Assembly: GCA_963693365.1 (NCBI GenBank)
Contig: CAVNZM010000012.1
Coordinates: 5,580,001 to 5,644,000, forward strand
Direction: 5' to 3'
DNA length: 64,000 nt
Source of the DNA: Amoebidium appalachense
Lineage: Eukaryota; Ichthyosporea
The translations under genes and the position numbers were made by a program. Positions within the stretch are counted from its first letter, which is position 1. The number at the start of each line of letters is the position of its first letter. Positions 51,570 through 64,000 of this stretch are shown one piece after another. The notes under the pieces were generated by a model. The model ran no database searches. It was not told the origin of the DNA and saw only the letters and a program-made list of their open reading frames with translations.

Positions 51570-51856
51570 TCTCCACGCACAGACTTTGGTACTTTTCACT
51601 AATAAACCCCCCATGAAATTGGCAGATGCGTTTTTTTCACTTATTCAAACCTTTACTCAGAGCCGTTTTGTTCGCCTATGATTCTAAGGGTATGTCTATG
51701 TATTGAATAGCATAGTGCATTAGGGAAGCATAGGTAACACTCGGAGGCGAACAAACCGGCTCTGAGTAAACCTTTATCCTAACGGGAAATAGTCTGCCAA
51801 TTTTCAGGAGGGGTTTACTAGCGAAATATGCCCAAGTCTGCGCGTGGAGGACCAAG
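51570..51856. mobile_element. Foldback (long inverted repeat) element
   Basis: Arms of roughly 105-115 bp, one reading ctccacgc-cagact...cactaataaacccc...ttggcagat...ctttactcagagcc...tgttcgcct and the other its diverged complement, flank a spacer of about 70 bp. It has no coding capacity. Arms match at about 80-85 percent by eye. The target duplication is unclear. Confidence 0.65.
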
Positions 51857-52195
51857 CGAAAGTGGACACACAGGAATTGTTTCGTGGTTTGAGCGATTGG
51901 AGCAAATTCACATGTTACATATTCTGGCAAGCCACTCGATCAATGACGTAACGGTTGATTGGTCACCAATCAGATCATTGATTAGCCATGATAGCAACCG
52001 CACTCACATAGTACGCCAGCCCCACAGATCCGGCGCCTTTAAGAGAAAAAAAGACAGAATAAAGAAAGAAAGGAAAGGAGAAGACTGGACATTGTCAAAG
52101 AAGGAAACACACAACCATCATGATTAAAAATGTAACCCCACAATGTAACCCCTCTCCCCTCCCCCCAACATCCCCCCCCCCCCCCCCCCCGCTGC
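51857..52195. other. Spacer between foldback element and CA tract
   Basis: Unique DNA with an A/G-rich stretch near 52040-52085 and a C run near 52170. No gene seen. Confidence 0.55.
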
Positions 52196-55029
<2,834 letters not shown>

Positions 55030-55184
55030 TGCGTGTGTGCTGCGGATGTGTCTTTGCGTGTGCGTGTGCGTGTGTGTGTACTTATGCGTGTGCATGCGTG
55101 CGTGCATGCGTGTGCTTGTGTGTGTGCGTGTGCATGTGTGTGTAAACAGTTTGTATGTGTGCGTTTTGAGTGTGTGCATGTGTG

Positions 55185-55227
<43 letters not shown>

Positions 55228-55231
55228 TATG

Positions 55232-55267
<36 letters not shown>

Positions 55268-55320
55268 TGTGTGTGTGTTTGGTTTTGTATTTGTGTGTGT
55301 GTGTGCGCGCGGCGCGCGCG
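55030..55320. repeat. GT-rich microsatellite region
   Basis: (GT)n with gcgtgc and tttgtg interruptions, ending in cgcgcggcgcgcgcg. Confidence 0.92.
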
Positions 55321-55396
55321 CTGGCGCACGCCTGTAGTTCATGCGACCAAGTGCATTGTGCGCGTGTGGGGCCAGGAACGCAACAGTGTGTGATAG

Positions 55397-56087
55397 AATA
55401 TTTAGTTTGTAAACGTGTTTTCTTTGCAGGAGAATAAGATAGCCCCGTTGGAGTGAAAATGTGTGTTGCGAGTGTGCTGTAAACTTCGTATTCGTAGCAT
55501 GTTGTAGGCCTTGGTGTGTTTGATGTGTGTGCAAAGTTTCAGGCTGCTAGCATTTTTATTTAGGGAGCTGAAGCTGTTTTTATGTTCTGTGGGATATGCC
55601 ATATGGATATATTGATGAGTTTGAATTATATCTAGTCCGAAATCGGCGGCAATTGATTTGGTCTTTGTGATCTAGGGGTTTTAGCCACTTGTGAAATTTT
55701 TTCATTGGTTGATGTGCAGCAAAAATTCCATTTTGGTAGATTTCATGGATTTGATAGGTTCTAAGTCATTTCTTCATATTTCCATAGGCAAAAATGTGGG
55801 CCGCGCTATATAATGAGCTTGCGCGGCCCCAGGGATGTCAGTTGCGGCGCTACTGAGCGCGTTTAGGTCTCTTTAGGCCCAATTTTTTAGCTAAGTTTTT
55901 GCCCACCCACCACGCCCTTTGCCTATTTAGGCACTAGGCTACGTTTTTGAGCATGTTTCTGTATGAAATATGTCATTAATTTCATTGCTCTGTGGAGCAC
56001 ACCTGTGCCTGCTTGTGAGATTGATCCACAGGCACCGGCTCATGTATCCCCTTGCTGGGGCTGGTAAAGACGACGTTGGCATAAGAA
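55397..56087 (+). repeat. Solo DIRS inverted-repeat arm
   Basis: 691 bp running from aatatttagtttgtaaac to ggcataagaa. It is the reverse complement of 56566-57258 and is homologous over its first about 500 bp to 61246-61747. With the arm at 56566 it makes a palindrome of about 690-bp arms around a 478-bp spacer containing G runs. Confidence 0.92.
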
Positions 56088-56565
56088 AGGTCGTTGCACC
56101 GCGAGATCATATTGATGCGCAGACACAGGCACACTTGTTTAGAGTGCAGAACCTTACGACCGCGGGGGGGGGGGGGGGGGGGGGGGGAGGGGGGAGGGAG
56201 GGGGGAGAGAGGGGGAGGGGCGGAGATGGAAAGTTAATTTCAAATATATTGATCTCGAAAGTGAGCTGCTCGAAAGTTTTTCCTAGCCTGGGGGGGGGGG
56301 GTGGCGGAGAAAGGGGGGGGGGGGGGGGCAGGTGCAGATTTGCAGGCCCAGAGCTCAGGCCAGAAGAATTCAGGAGCAAGTGCACATAGCAACTGTGGAC
56401 ACCTGTTGGTCGAGAGAACACCGTGGCTTGAATGGGCATGCGCTGAGAGATACGGCCACCCTTGCCACCCATTTATTTCCCTTTACATTTTGCTCGTGAA
56501 CTTTGGCGAATAAACATACGTCATTTGAGATAAACCACTTTTAGAGATTTATCAGCAAACGTAAC

Positions 56566-57258
56566 TTCTTATGCCAGCGTCGTCTTTACCAGCCCCAGCA
56601 AGGGGATACATGAGCCGGTGCCTGTGGATCAATCTCACAAGCAGGCACAGGTGTGCTCCACAGGAGCAATGAAAAGAATGACAAATGTCATACAGAAACA
56701 TGCTCAAAAAACGTAGCCTAGTGCCTAAATAGGCAAAGGGTGTGGTGGGTGGGCAAAAACTTAGCTAAAAAATTGGGCCTAAAGAGACCTAAACGCGCTC
56801 AGTAGCGCCGCAACTGACATCCTTGGGGCCGCGCAAGCTCATTATATAGCGCGGCTCACATTTTTGCCTATGGAAATATGAAGAAATGACTTAGAACCTA
56901 TCAAATCCATGGAATCTACCAAAATGGAATTTTTGCTGCACATCAACCAATGAAAAATTTTCACAAGTGGCTAAAACCCCTAGATCATAAAGACCAAATC
57001 GATTGCCGCCCATTTCGGACTAGATATAACTCAAACTCATCAATATATCCATTTGGCATATCCCACAGAACATAAAAACAGCTACAGCTCCCTAAATAAA
57101 AATGCTAGCAGCCTGAAACTTTGCGCACACATCAAACACACCAAGGCCTACACCATGCTACTACTACGAAATTTACAGCACACTCGCAACACACAATGTC
57201 ACTCCAACGGGGCCATCTAATTCTCCTGCAAAGAAAACACGCTTACAAACTAAATATT
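56566..57258 (-). repeat. DIRS 3' inverted terminal repeat
   Basis: 693 bp, the inverse of the solo arm at 55397. The outermost 90 bp recur at 57259-57348. Confidence 0.92.
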
Positions 57259-57348
57259 CTTATGCGTCGTCTTTACCAGCCCCAGCAAGGGGATACATGA
57301 GCCGGTGCCTGTGGATCAATCTCACAAGCAGGCACAGGTGTGCTCCAC
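57259..57348 (-). repeat. DIRS internal complementary region
   Basis: From cttatgcgtcgtctttacc to ggtgtgctccac. It is nearly identical to 56569-56661 except for three missing bases (gcc-a). In DIRS-1 such a region templates joining of the ends in a circular intermediate. Confidence 0.85.
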
Positions 57349-58433
57349 CACTCCCTATCTGGCACGGGAAGGAACGAACCATGCCGTGGGTGACTGACGC
57401 AGCGCTGCAGCCCGGGCAAGGAGCGACGCAGGCACGCGAATAGAAAGAATAAGAGACTGGCCGGCCTGCACATACCGGCGGAGGGAGGCATGCGATCTCC
57501 ATCGACCACGCAGAGCAATCGTCTCTACAGAAACACCCCTGACGTAGTCTCTCGAGGCACCACCATGGCGAAGACTGTGAAGATGGAACCCATACTCGTT
57601 GAGGCCGAGGGAGTCACATGCCGCTTGGAACTTGGCACGCAGAACATCATACGAAAAGGAAACAACCGCGCAGAAGGGGGGGCGCCACGGAACCAGAAGG
57701 ACAGGATGTCCAACAGGGACGGATCGGTGATGGGGACAAACTGATTTGGACCGGTCTTGGTGTCGGCCAGGCGGATGCCGCCTGTACCGGCTGCCATGCC
57801 GTGGGGAACGGGGTTGTCAGGCAAAACAAGATCCGCACGGGTGAGCATAAGCAGCTCGCTGACACGAAAATAACACTCAAATCCGAGCAAAACAGCAATA
57901 CCAAACAAGGGACCAATTTTGGAATACAAATGATGGTCAATGACGAGGACCAATGAAAACGGAAGCGGGGGCATGGTCTTTGCTGGAACAAGCCGGTTCC
58001 AGCCCTGCAGGCTCCGTTGGGCGGCCTGCAGGTGTGGACCCAGGCGTGGCATGAAATGCTTGATGCCGGCACCTGTGTTGACACAGCGCTGACGCTGGCC
58101 ACGCGATGGATCAATGGCATAACACTCCTCAAAATACTCCACCAGGAGGTCGTCCAGTTCGGCGGGGGACTTGGTGTCGGTGCCAGGGGGCAACCAATCC
58201 AGGAACTCAACAACAGCATCCCGGTAGGCCTTGAGGGTTGGGGGCTTTATGGCCTGGTCAGCCAGAAAACCGCGAGGGACCATCTGCAGGATTGTGGGCT
58301 GACGGCAGCCACACACAATACAAACGAATGTCGAGGGCAAGCGTGTAGGCAGCCACCTGGCGGCATACACGGTTAAGGCGTCGGGATGCTGAACGACCCT
58401 TAGCAACAGCCCCAAGCAGCGCCGTCGAATCAA
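57349..58433 (-). pseudogene. DIRS tyrosine recombinase
   Basis: A 302-codon frame (58433-57525) has PPTLKAYRDAVVEFLDWL, a core-binding region, and GFECYFRVSELLMLTRADL with the first catalytic arginine. The C-terminal motifs lie in a neighbouring frame at about 57580-57370: HSLRHGGASRDYV, ETIALRGRW and SHASLRRYVQAG supply HxxR, the Gly-Arg-Trp motif and the tyrosine. One frameshift separates them. Confidence 0.8.
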
Positions 58434-59042
58434 GGCCCCAAAGGTAGCGGGAGCCCCGGGCAGCCGTAGACCGACCTAATCGACGAAGCCCCAGGAGCAA
58501 GGCTTCTTTCTCCCTTCAGAATGTTGATGTGGTCGGAGTGGCGCCAACGATGACTGATGTTGGTGGTCCACCGGCCACCAACAGCTGCAGGATAGGTGCC
58601 GGGGGGGCGGACGGGCTTGGCTCGTGCACAGGACCAGACAGCTGGCTGTAGTGGCCACCCCGGTTGCAGTGAGGCAGCACTTCGCGGAGAAGCGTTGCTG
58701 GAAGCACCCGGGACACCACTGCACCACCCAACAAGGAAGCATCAGTGCAGAACATGGTGCTAGCAAACCCAGAACGCAAATCACAACGCATCAAAGGGGC
58801 CAAATGCACATTGCCTGAAGCTCCCACACCACGGGCGGGGGAAGGGGCTGTTCCCGACCCCCCAGCTGCTCCACAAAACTGTAGACGGCACTCAGAACCA
58901 ACAAAAGCGGACGCTGCAGCAGTGCCGCCCACACCCAACCACCAAGCAACTGCTGCAAACGGAGCTGCGTGACCACACCATGACGCAATACGGCCTGGGT
59001 TTCCGCCACTAGACGGCACAAGGAAGCGCCAGACGGGCGCAT
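58258..59042 (-). pseudogene. DIRS RT connection/RNase H region
   Basis: Continues the reverse transcriptase in other frames. LCRLVAETQAVLRHGVVTQL is the connection segment. MFCTDASLLGGAVVS carries an RNase H aspartate, and WLPSAHNPADGPSRFSG is the family's typical end. At least two frame changes relative to the main RT frame. Confidence 0.72.
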
Positions 59043-60319
59043 ATCCCAGAGCGATGCATTTCCAGGCCTAGCAGCACCATAGAGGACGACGAACCAGCAG
59101 CCACATCCTTCTTGACATTGGAGGGAAGACCAGGCGGGCCTGGGCCGGTGAGGCCATGATTTGATTCACGCTGACGATTGATGGCGGTGGCATCTGTGCC
59201 GACCCAGCCACAGTCGTCCACATACAGGGCATGCTGCGTGGCCTCCACAGGCCGCGGCACTATCACACAGAGGCGCTCAATGCGGGGCATGCCGGCTCGG
59301 TCAGCCAACTGCCCATGGACGTCTTGAGCCACAAGCACAGAATGCACCCAGCCCATGGGCACGGTCTTGAGGGCCGGGTACACAAGCCGGTCGGGCCCAG
59401 AAATGCCAACAGCCTCCGAAGACACAGGCGGCAATCCGAAGTACCGCCGCAGCCACTCCGGGGCAAGAAGACGATGGAACTGCTTGTCCATGTCCGACTT
59501 GCCAAAATAGAGGCAATCCTCAGGCCCCAGCAACAGATCGGCAAAATCGGCAGGGTTGGGCAGGTGCACCTTGAGGGCAGGATGATCACGGGCAAAGAAC
59601 AGGTTGCCACGGCGGCCGTCAAAAATGACGCGGGCTCTGGTGTCTTTGGGGACCCCAAACAGCCCATTGATGGCCAGTGGTTTTTCCTTCGCCTCGAAAT
59701 TTTGCACCATGCCGCAGTCTTGAAGCCGAAGAAGCAGGGGACCGTATTCCCCACTGGGAACGTGATGCGCCGGTCGGATGCGGCGCAGCTCTGCAGGCGT
59801 CGGCGGAACAGGCTTGAGAAGGCCGCCGTCGCAGTTGGCCAAAAACGGTTGCAGCGTAGGAGACAAAAACTGCAACACGTCCACTGTGGCTCGAACCCCA
59901 GGTGGTGGCAAAGCGGCATTTGCCGCCGTGAGAGGTAGCCATCCTGTCAATACAGGGTAGGCCGCAGGGAACGCAGCCAAGACACTACTCGCAGGCTGAG
60001 CGTCGTAGACACCCGCGCGTATAGCATCGTAGCTGGCCCTAAGGACAAAGGTCCACAGGGCATGGTGGTGACTGTTCACCAACCGGGTCGGGAATGGGCA
60101 AGGGCCGCCTGCCCACAGCTCGTTGAGGGCACCAAGACAACGGTTAGCCAAGGTAACCCCCTTCAGGCGGTGAGACAGACGTTGCCGACGGCGTTGACTC
60201 CGTTGACGGGCTTGTCCAGAACGGTCCGGCACAGGAATGACCGGAACAGGAAACAAATCAGAGGCGGCAAAGACATGACGTGGCATAGCTGTGGAATCCT
60301 TAGAAAAATTAGGGGGCAT
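59009..60319 (-). CDS. DIRS reverse transcriptase (main open frame)
   Basis: 436 codons open from ATG to a stop created where the frame changes near 59030. Landmarks: LFGVPKDTRARVIFDGRRGN (fingers), KSDMDKQFHRLLAPEW (motif A), VPMGWVHSVLVAQ (motif B) and HALYVDDCGWVG (motif C, intact YVDD). The N-terminal 150 residues contain an Arg-rich stretch QRSQRRRQRLSHR. It is the best preserved coding segment of the elements here and is closely matched by the plus-strand copy at 62621. Confidence 0.85.
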   Translation of the reverse strand: MPPNFSKDSTAMPRHVFAASDLFPVPVIPVPDRSGQARQRSQRRRQRLSHRLKGVTLANRCLGALNELWAGGPCPFPTRLVNSHHHALWTFVLRASYDAIRAGVYDAQPASSVLAAFPAAYPVLTGWLPLTAANAALPPPGVRATVDVLQFLSPTLQPFLANCDGGLLKPVPPTPAELRRIRPAHHVPSGEYGPLLLRLQDCGMVQNFEAKEKPLAINGLFGVPKDTRARVIFDGRRGNLFFARDHPALKVHLPNPADFADLLLGPEDCLYFGKSDMDKQFHRLLAPEWLRRYFGLPPVSSEAVGISGPDRLVYPALKTVPMGWVHSVLVAQDVHGQLADRAGMPRIERLCVIVPRPVEATQHALYVDDCGWVGTDATAINRQRESNHGLTGPGPPGLPSNVKKDVAAGSSSSMVLLGLEMHRSGICARLALPCAV

Positions 60320-60396
60320 ATTTAATCAAGGGCACGTGGCAGGAAACCACAAGAAAATAATATACCGAACCGCGTGCCGAACCCCCAAAGGGCCGT

Positions 60397-61089
60397 TTAG
60401 GCCCTGTGCCCACCGGTCCCCGGAGGGGTCGATGGACCGGCTCCGGATGGGCCACTGCCGGGACCGCGCCGAGCCCGGGTGACTTCGGCGAGGGTCTTGG
60501 CTTGACGAACAGCCCGGGTGGCCAAGGCAGGGGGCAGGGGCAGGCTGCGCGCAGGGAGCTCCTCAAACTGCTCTGCAACAGCCCAGTCGCCGTTGGACTG
60601 ATCAGCAGTCTGCACAGCCACCAGACGGCGCACACCAACTTCCACAGCAGGTGACTCCTTGCGGGCCTTAGGGTCGGCGGCCAGCAGCAGATCCAGCATA
60701 CGGGCAAGCTTCAGAGCCTCCCGTTTGTTGCGGTAGCTGACCCAATCCGCCGTGTGGACAGCCGCAGTGACCGAGGCCTGGTCAGCCAAGGTGCTCTTGA
60801 GGTAGGAAGGGGCCAGACGTTCTTTGACGCGCAGGTTGACTTTGGCGCCGCTGGAGAGCAGATAACGGCTGGGGTTGGGTTTGGAACGGCCAGAGGAACG
60901 ACGGCTGCGAGAGGAACGACCGTAGCCACTGCTGCTGGAATCAGAATCCTCACTCGACGATGGGGTGTCTTCACTGCCGGTGTCGTACGCATAGGCAGGC
61001 TCCTTGCCCTTTGCCCGCGCAGACAGCGTGCTCAGCAGGCCGCCGGCAGAGGGCTTCTTGGGGCGACTTGGGGCGACCAGACTAGACAA
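60397..61089 (-). pseudogene. DIRS gag-like ORF, 5' truncated
   Basis: 230 codons. An Asp/Ser stretch (SSSEDSDSSSSGYG) and an RS-like stretch are followed by a helical domain with KVNLRVKERLAPSYLKSTL and WVSYRNKREALKLARMLDLL. The same frame is blocked upstream, and homologous sequence meets the inverted repeat at 61246 without the MAPPPALVAKG start seen in the neighbouring copy. Confidence 0.65.
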
Positions 61090-61245
61090 CAGAGAGGGCT
61101 TGCACTTGGGCAGAAAGCGCCTGCAGCTGCTCTTGGACGTCTACACCGTCAGAACGCCGCTGGGGAGAGGGCGACCCAGGTGGGGGGGAAGCACGGCCGC
61201 TGCGAGGAGTGCGACAGAGCAAGTGCAGCTGGTCGGTGACTTTCC

Positions 61246-61747
61246 AATATTTAGTTTGTAAACGTGTTTTCTTTGCAGGAGAATTAGATAGTCCCGTTGG
61301 AGTGAAATTGTGTGTTGCGAGTGTGCTGTAAAATTCGTAGTAGTAGCATGTTGTAGGCCTTGGTGTGTTTGATGTGTGTGCAAAGTATCAGGCTGCTAGC
61401 ATTTTTATTTAGGGAGCTGTAGCTGTTTTTATGTTCTGTTGGATATGCCATATGGATATATTGATGAGTTTGAGTTATATCTAGTCCGAAATGGGCGGCA
61501 ATTGATTTGGTCTTTGTGATCTAGGGGTTTTAGCCACTTGTGAAAATATTTCATTGGTTGATGTGCAGCAAAAATTCCATTTTGGTAGATTTCATGGATT
61601 TGATAGGTTTTAAGTCATTTTTCTTTTCCAGTGGCAAAAATGTGGGCCGCGCTATATAATGAGCTTGCGCGGCCCCAGTGAGGTCAGTTGCGGCGCTACT
61701 GAGCGCGTTTAGGTCTCTTTAGGCCCAATTTTTTAGCTAAGTTTTTG
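61246..61747 (+). repeat. DIRS arm shared by two head-to-head elements
   Basis: About 500 bp homologous to 55397-55900. It forms the 5' repeat of the minus-strand element and also directly precedes the leader of the plus-strand element. Confidence 0.88.
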
Positions 61748-61974
61748 CAACTCTAGTCCTCGTTTTTCGCGCTGTTGTTCGTTTTTTCTCTAGTTTTTTT
61801 TGCCCAGGAGCGCGCGCTTAGCTTTGGCAGCATCTGGTAAGAGTTTTGCGTGCGCGCCGTTGCGTTATAGCTGGTTTTCGGACGTTTTTTGCGGTGTCGG
61901 TTTTCCCGCGTTTTTGCATTTTCCAGTCTTCGTTTTCAAGTTTTCGTGCTCTAGTCTGGTTTGTGAGCATTGCA

Positions 61975-62560
61975 ATGGCCCCTCCTCCTGCTCTGGTCGC
62001 AAAGGGGGCCGCTCTCCTCGAAAAGCTTTTGGAGATCTCTACCGATGCGGACGACGCAAGTCTCAAAAGTCTGGCCGTTTTGCAGTGGCGCCAAAGTCAA
62101 CCTGCGCGTCAAAGAACGTCTGGCACCTTCCTACCTCAAGAGCACCTTGGCCGACCAGGCCTCGGTCACTGCGGCTGTCCACACGGCGGATTGGGTCAGC
62201 TACCGCAACAAACGGGAGGCTCTGACGCTTGCCCGTATGCTGGATCTGCTGCTGGCCGCCGACCCTAAGGCCCGCAAGGAGTCACCTGCTGTGGAAGTTG
62301 GTGTGCGCCGTCTGCTGGCTGTGCAGACTGCTGATCAGTCCAACGGGGACTGGGCTGTTGCAGAGCAGTTTGAGGAGCTCCCTGCGCGCAGCCTGCCCCT
62401 GCCCCCTCCCTGCCTTGGCCTACCGGGCTGTTCGTCAAGCCAAGACCCTCGCCGAAGTCACCCGGGCTCGGCGCGGTCCCGGCAGTGGCCCATCCGGAGC
62501 CGGTCCATCGACCCCTCCGGGGACCGGTGGGCACAGGGCCTAAACGGCCCTTTGGGGGTT
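61975..62560 (+). pseudogene. Gag-like ORF of the second DIRS copy
   Basis: Starts MAPPPALVAKGAALLEKLLE. After residue 37 the frame changes and the sequence jumps to the KVNLRVKERL domain, lacking the Asp/Ser-rich middle present at 60.8-61.0 kb. An internal deletion is the simplest reading. Confidence 0.7.
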
Positions 62561-62620
62561 CGGCACGCGGTTCTGTATATTATTTTCTTGTGGTTTCCTG
62601 CCAAGTGCCCTTGATTAAAT

Positions 62621-64000
62621 ATGCCCCCTAATTTTTCTAAGGATTCCACAGCTATGCCACGTCATGTCTTTGCCGCCTCTGATTTGTTTCCTGTTCCGGC
62701 CACTCCTGTGCCGGACCGTTCTGGACAAGCCCGTCTACGGAGTCAACGCCGTCGGCAACGTCTGTCTCACCGCATGAAGGGGGTTACCTTGGCTAACCGT
62801 TGTCTTGGTGCCCTCAACGAGCTGTGGGCAGGCGGCCCTTGCCCATTCCCGACCCGGTTGGTGAACAGTCACCACCATGCCCTGTGGACCTTTGTCCTTA
62901 GGGCCAGCTACGATGCTATACGCGCGGGTGTCTACGACGCTTAGCCTGCGAGTAGTGTCTTGGCTGCGTTCCCCGCGGCCTACCCTGTATTGACAGGATG
63001 GCTACCTCTCACGGCGGCAAATGCCGCTTTGCCACCCCCTGGGGTTGGAGCCACAGTGGACGTGTTGCAGTTTTTGTCTCCTACGCTGCAGCCGTTTTTG
63101 GCCAACTGCGACTGCGGCCTTCTCAAGCCTGTTCCGCCGACGCCTGCAGAGCTGCGCCGCATCCGACCGGCGCATCACGTTCCCAGTGGGGAATACGGTC
63201 CCCTGCTTCTTCGGCTTCAAGGCTGCGGCATGGTGCACTATTTCGAGGCGAAGGAAAAACCACTGGCCATCAATGGGCTGTTTGGGGTCCCCAAAGACAC
63301 CAGAGCCCGCGTCATTTTTGACGGCCGCCGTGGCAACCTGTTCTTTGCCCGTGATCATCCTGCCCTCAACGTGCACCTGCCCAACCCTGCTGATTTTGCC
63401 GATCGGTTGCTGGGGCCTGAGGATTGCCTCTATTTGGCAAGTCGGACATGGACAACCAGTTCCATCGTCTTCTTGCCCCGGAGTAGCTGTGGCGGTACTT
63501 CGGATTGCCGCCTGTGTCTTCGGAGGCTGTTGGCATTTCTGGGCCCGACCGGCTTTGGTACCCGGCCCTCAAGACCGTGCCCATGGGCTGGGTGCATTCT
63601 GTGCTTGTGGCTCAAGACGTCCATGGGCAGTTGGCTGACCGAGCCGGCATGCCCCGCATTGAGCGCCTCTGTGCGATAGTGCCGCGGCCTGTGGAGGCCA
63701 CGCAGCATGCCCTGTATGTGGACGACTGTGGCTGGGTCGGCACAGATGCCACCGCCATCGATCGTCAGCGTGAATCGTATCATGGCGTCACCGGCCCGGC
63801 TGGTCTCCCCTCCAATGTCAAGAAGGATGTGGCTGCTGGTTCGTCATCCTCTATGGTGCTGCTAGGCCTGGAAATGCATCGCTCTGGGATATTGCGCCCG
63901 TCTGGCGCTTCCTTGTGCCGTCTGGTGGCGGAAACCCAGGCCGTGTTGAGTCGTGGTGTCGTCACGCAGCTCCGTTTGCAGCAGTTGCTTGGTGGTTGGG
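62621..64000 (+). pseudogene. Reverse transcriptase of the second DIRS copy
   Basis: Begins MPPNFSKDSTAMPRHVF as in the minus-strand copy. TAG at 62942-62944 interrupts it, the frame shifts near 63440 in the motif A region, and a further TAG lies near 63484. YVDD is still readable near 63715-63726. Partial at the window edge. Confidence 0.82.

Larger units (their letters stand above)
56566..61747 (-). mobile_element. DIRS-type retrotransposon with inverted terminal repeats and internal complementary region
   Basis: Coding on the minus strand in the order gag-like (60397-61089), reverse transcriptase, RNase H, tyrosine recombinase. Inverted repeats lie at 56566-57258 and 61246-61747 with matching inner edges aatatttagtttgtaaac. 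Just inside the 3' repeat, 57259-57348 is a direct copy of that repeat's outermost about 90 bp, the position and logic of a DIRS internal complementary region. The gag 5' end and parts of other frames are damaged, so it is probably not autonomous. Confidence 0.88.
61748..64000 (+). mobile_element. Second DIRS-type copy, head-to-head, truncated by the window
   Basis: Very similar to the minus-strand element but in plus orientation. It includes a leader, gag-like and RT regions and continues past the window. Nonsense codons and frameshifts make it inactive. Confidence 0.85.

Overview
This is nuclear DNA of a eukaryote. The first 41 kb hold seven intron-dense protein genes with GT-AG introns. 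Many introns carry a CTGAC or CTAAC branch-point motif roughly 10-35 nt before the acceptor. Exons are GC-rich, and introns are full of microsatellites, minisatellites and long G or C runs. The tight branch site, the DIRS-type tyrosine-recombinase retroelements and an ankyrin block resembling fungal SBF/MBF fit an early fungus or a unicellular relative of fungi or animals. The sequence alone does not settle the lineage.

Layout: CWC22 (+, 5' end outside or unresolved, to 8426) converges on SEC63 (-, 8853-15258). SEC63 and NOG1 (+, 16011-21689) diverge from a 0.75-kb promoter region. NOG1 converges on a one-domain O6-alkylguanine-DNA alkyltransferase (-, 22160-22992). That gene shares a 184-bp divergent promoter with a homeodomain-ankyrin gene (+, 23177-27211). 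Next are a gene fusing two C1 domains to a complete actin (+, 29774-34165) and the exosome subunit RRP45 (+, 36121-41030). From 41 kb to the end I find no host gene. This part holds a direct-repeat-flanked reverse transcriptase/tyrosine recombinase element (45397-49993), DIRS-type elements with inverted repeats in head-to-head arrangement (55.4-64 kb), a foldback element, dispersed repeats and GT/CA tracts.

Four genes encode core machinery: splicing/EJC loading (CWC22), ER translocation (SEC63), 60S assembly (NOG1) and RNA decay/processing (RRP45). The two most unusual loci are new-looking domain combinations. One is a homeodomain joined to an SBF/MBF-like ankyrin block and C-terminal coiled coil, where fungi have a KilA-N/APSES DNA-binding domain. 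The other is a predicted diacylglycerol-binding C1-C1 module in front of a well-conserved actin. Exon phases agree across every junction of both genes, except for one G-run frameshift in the second C1 domain of the actin fusion. All gene structures were worked out by eye from splice signals and protein family knowledge, without transcripts or database searches.
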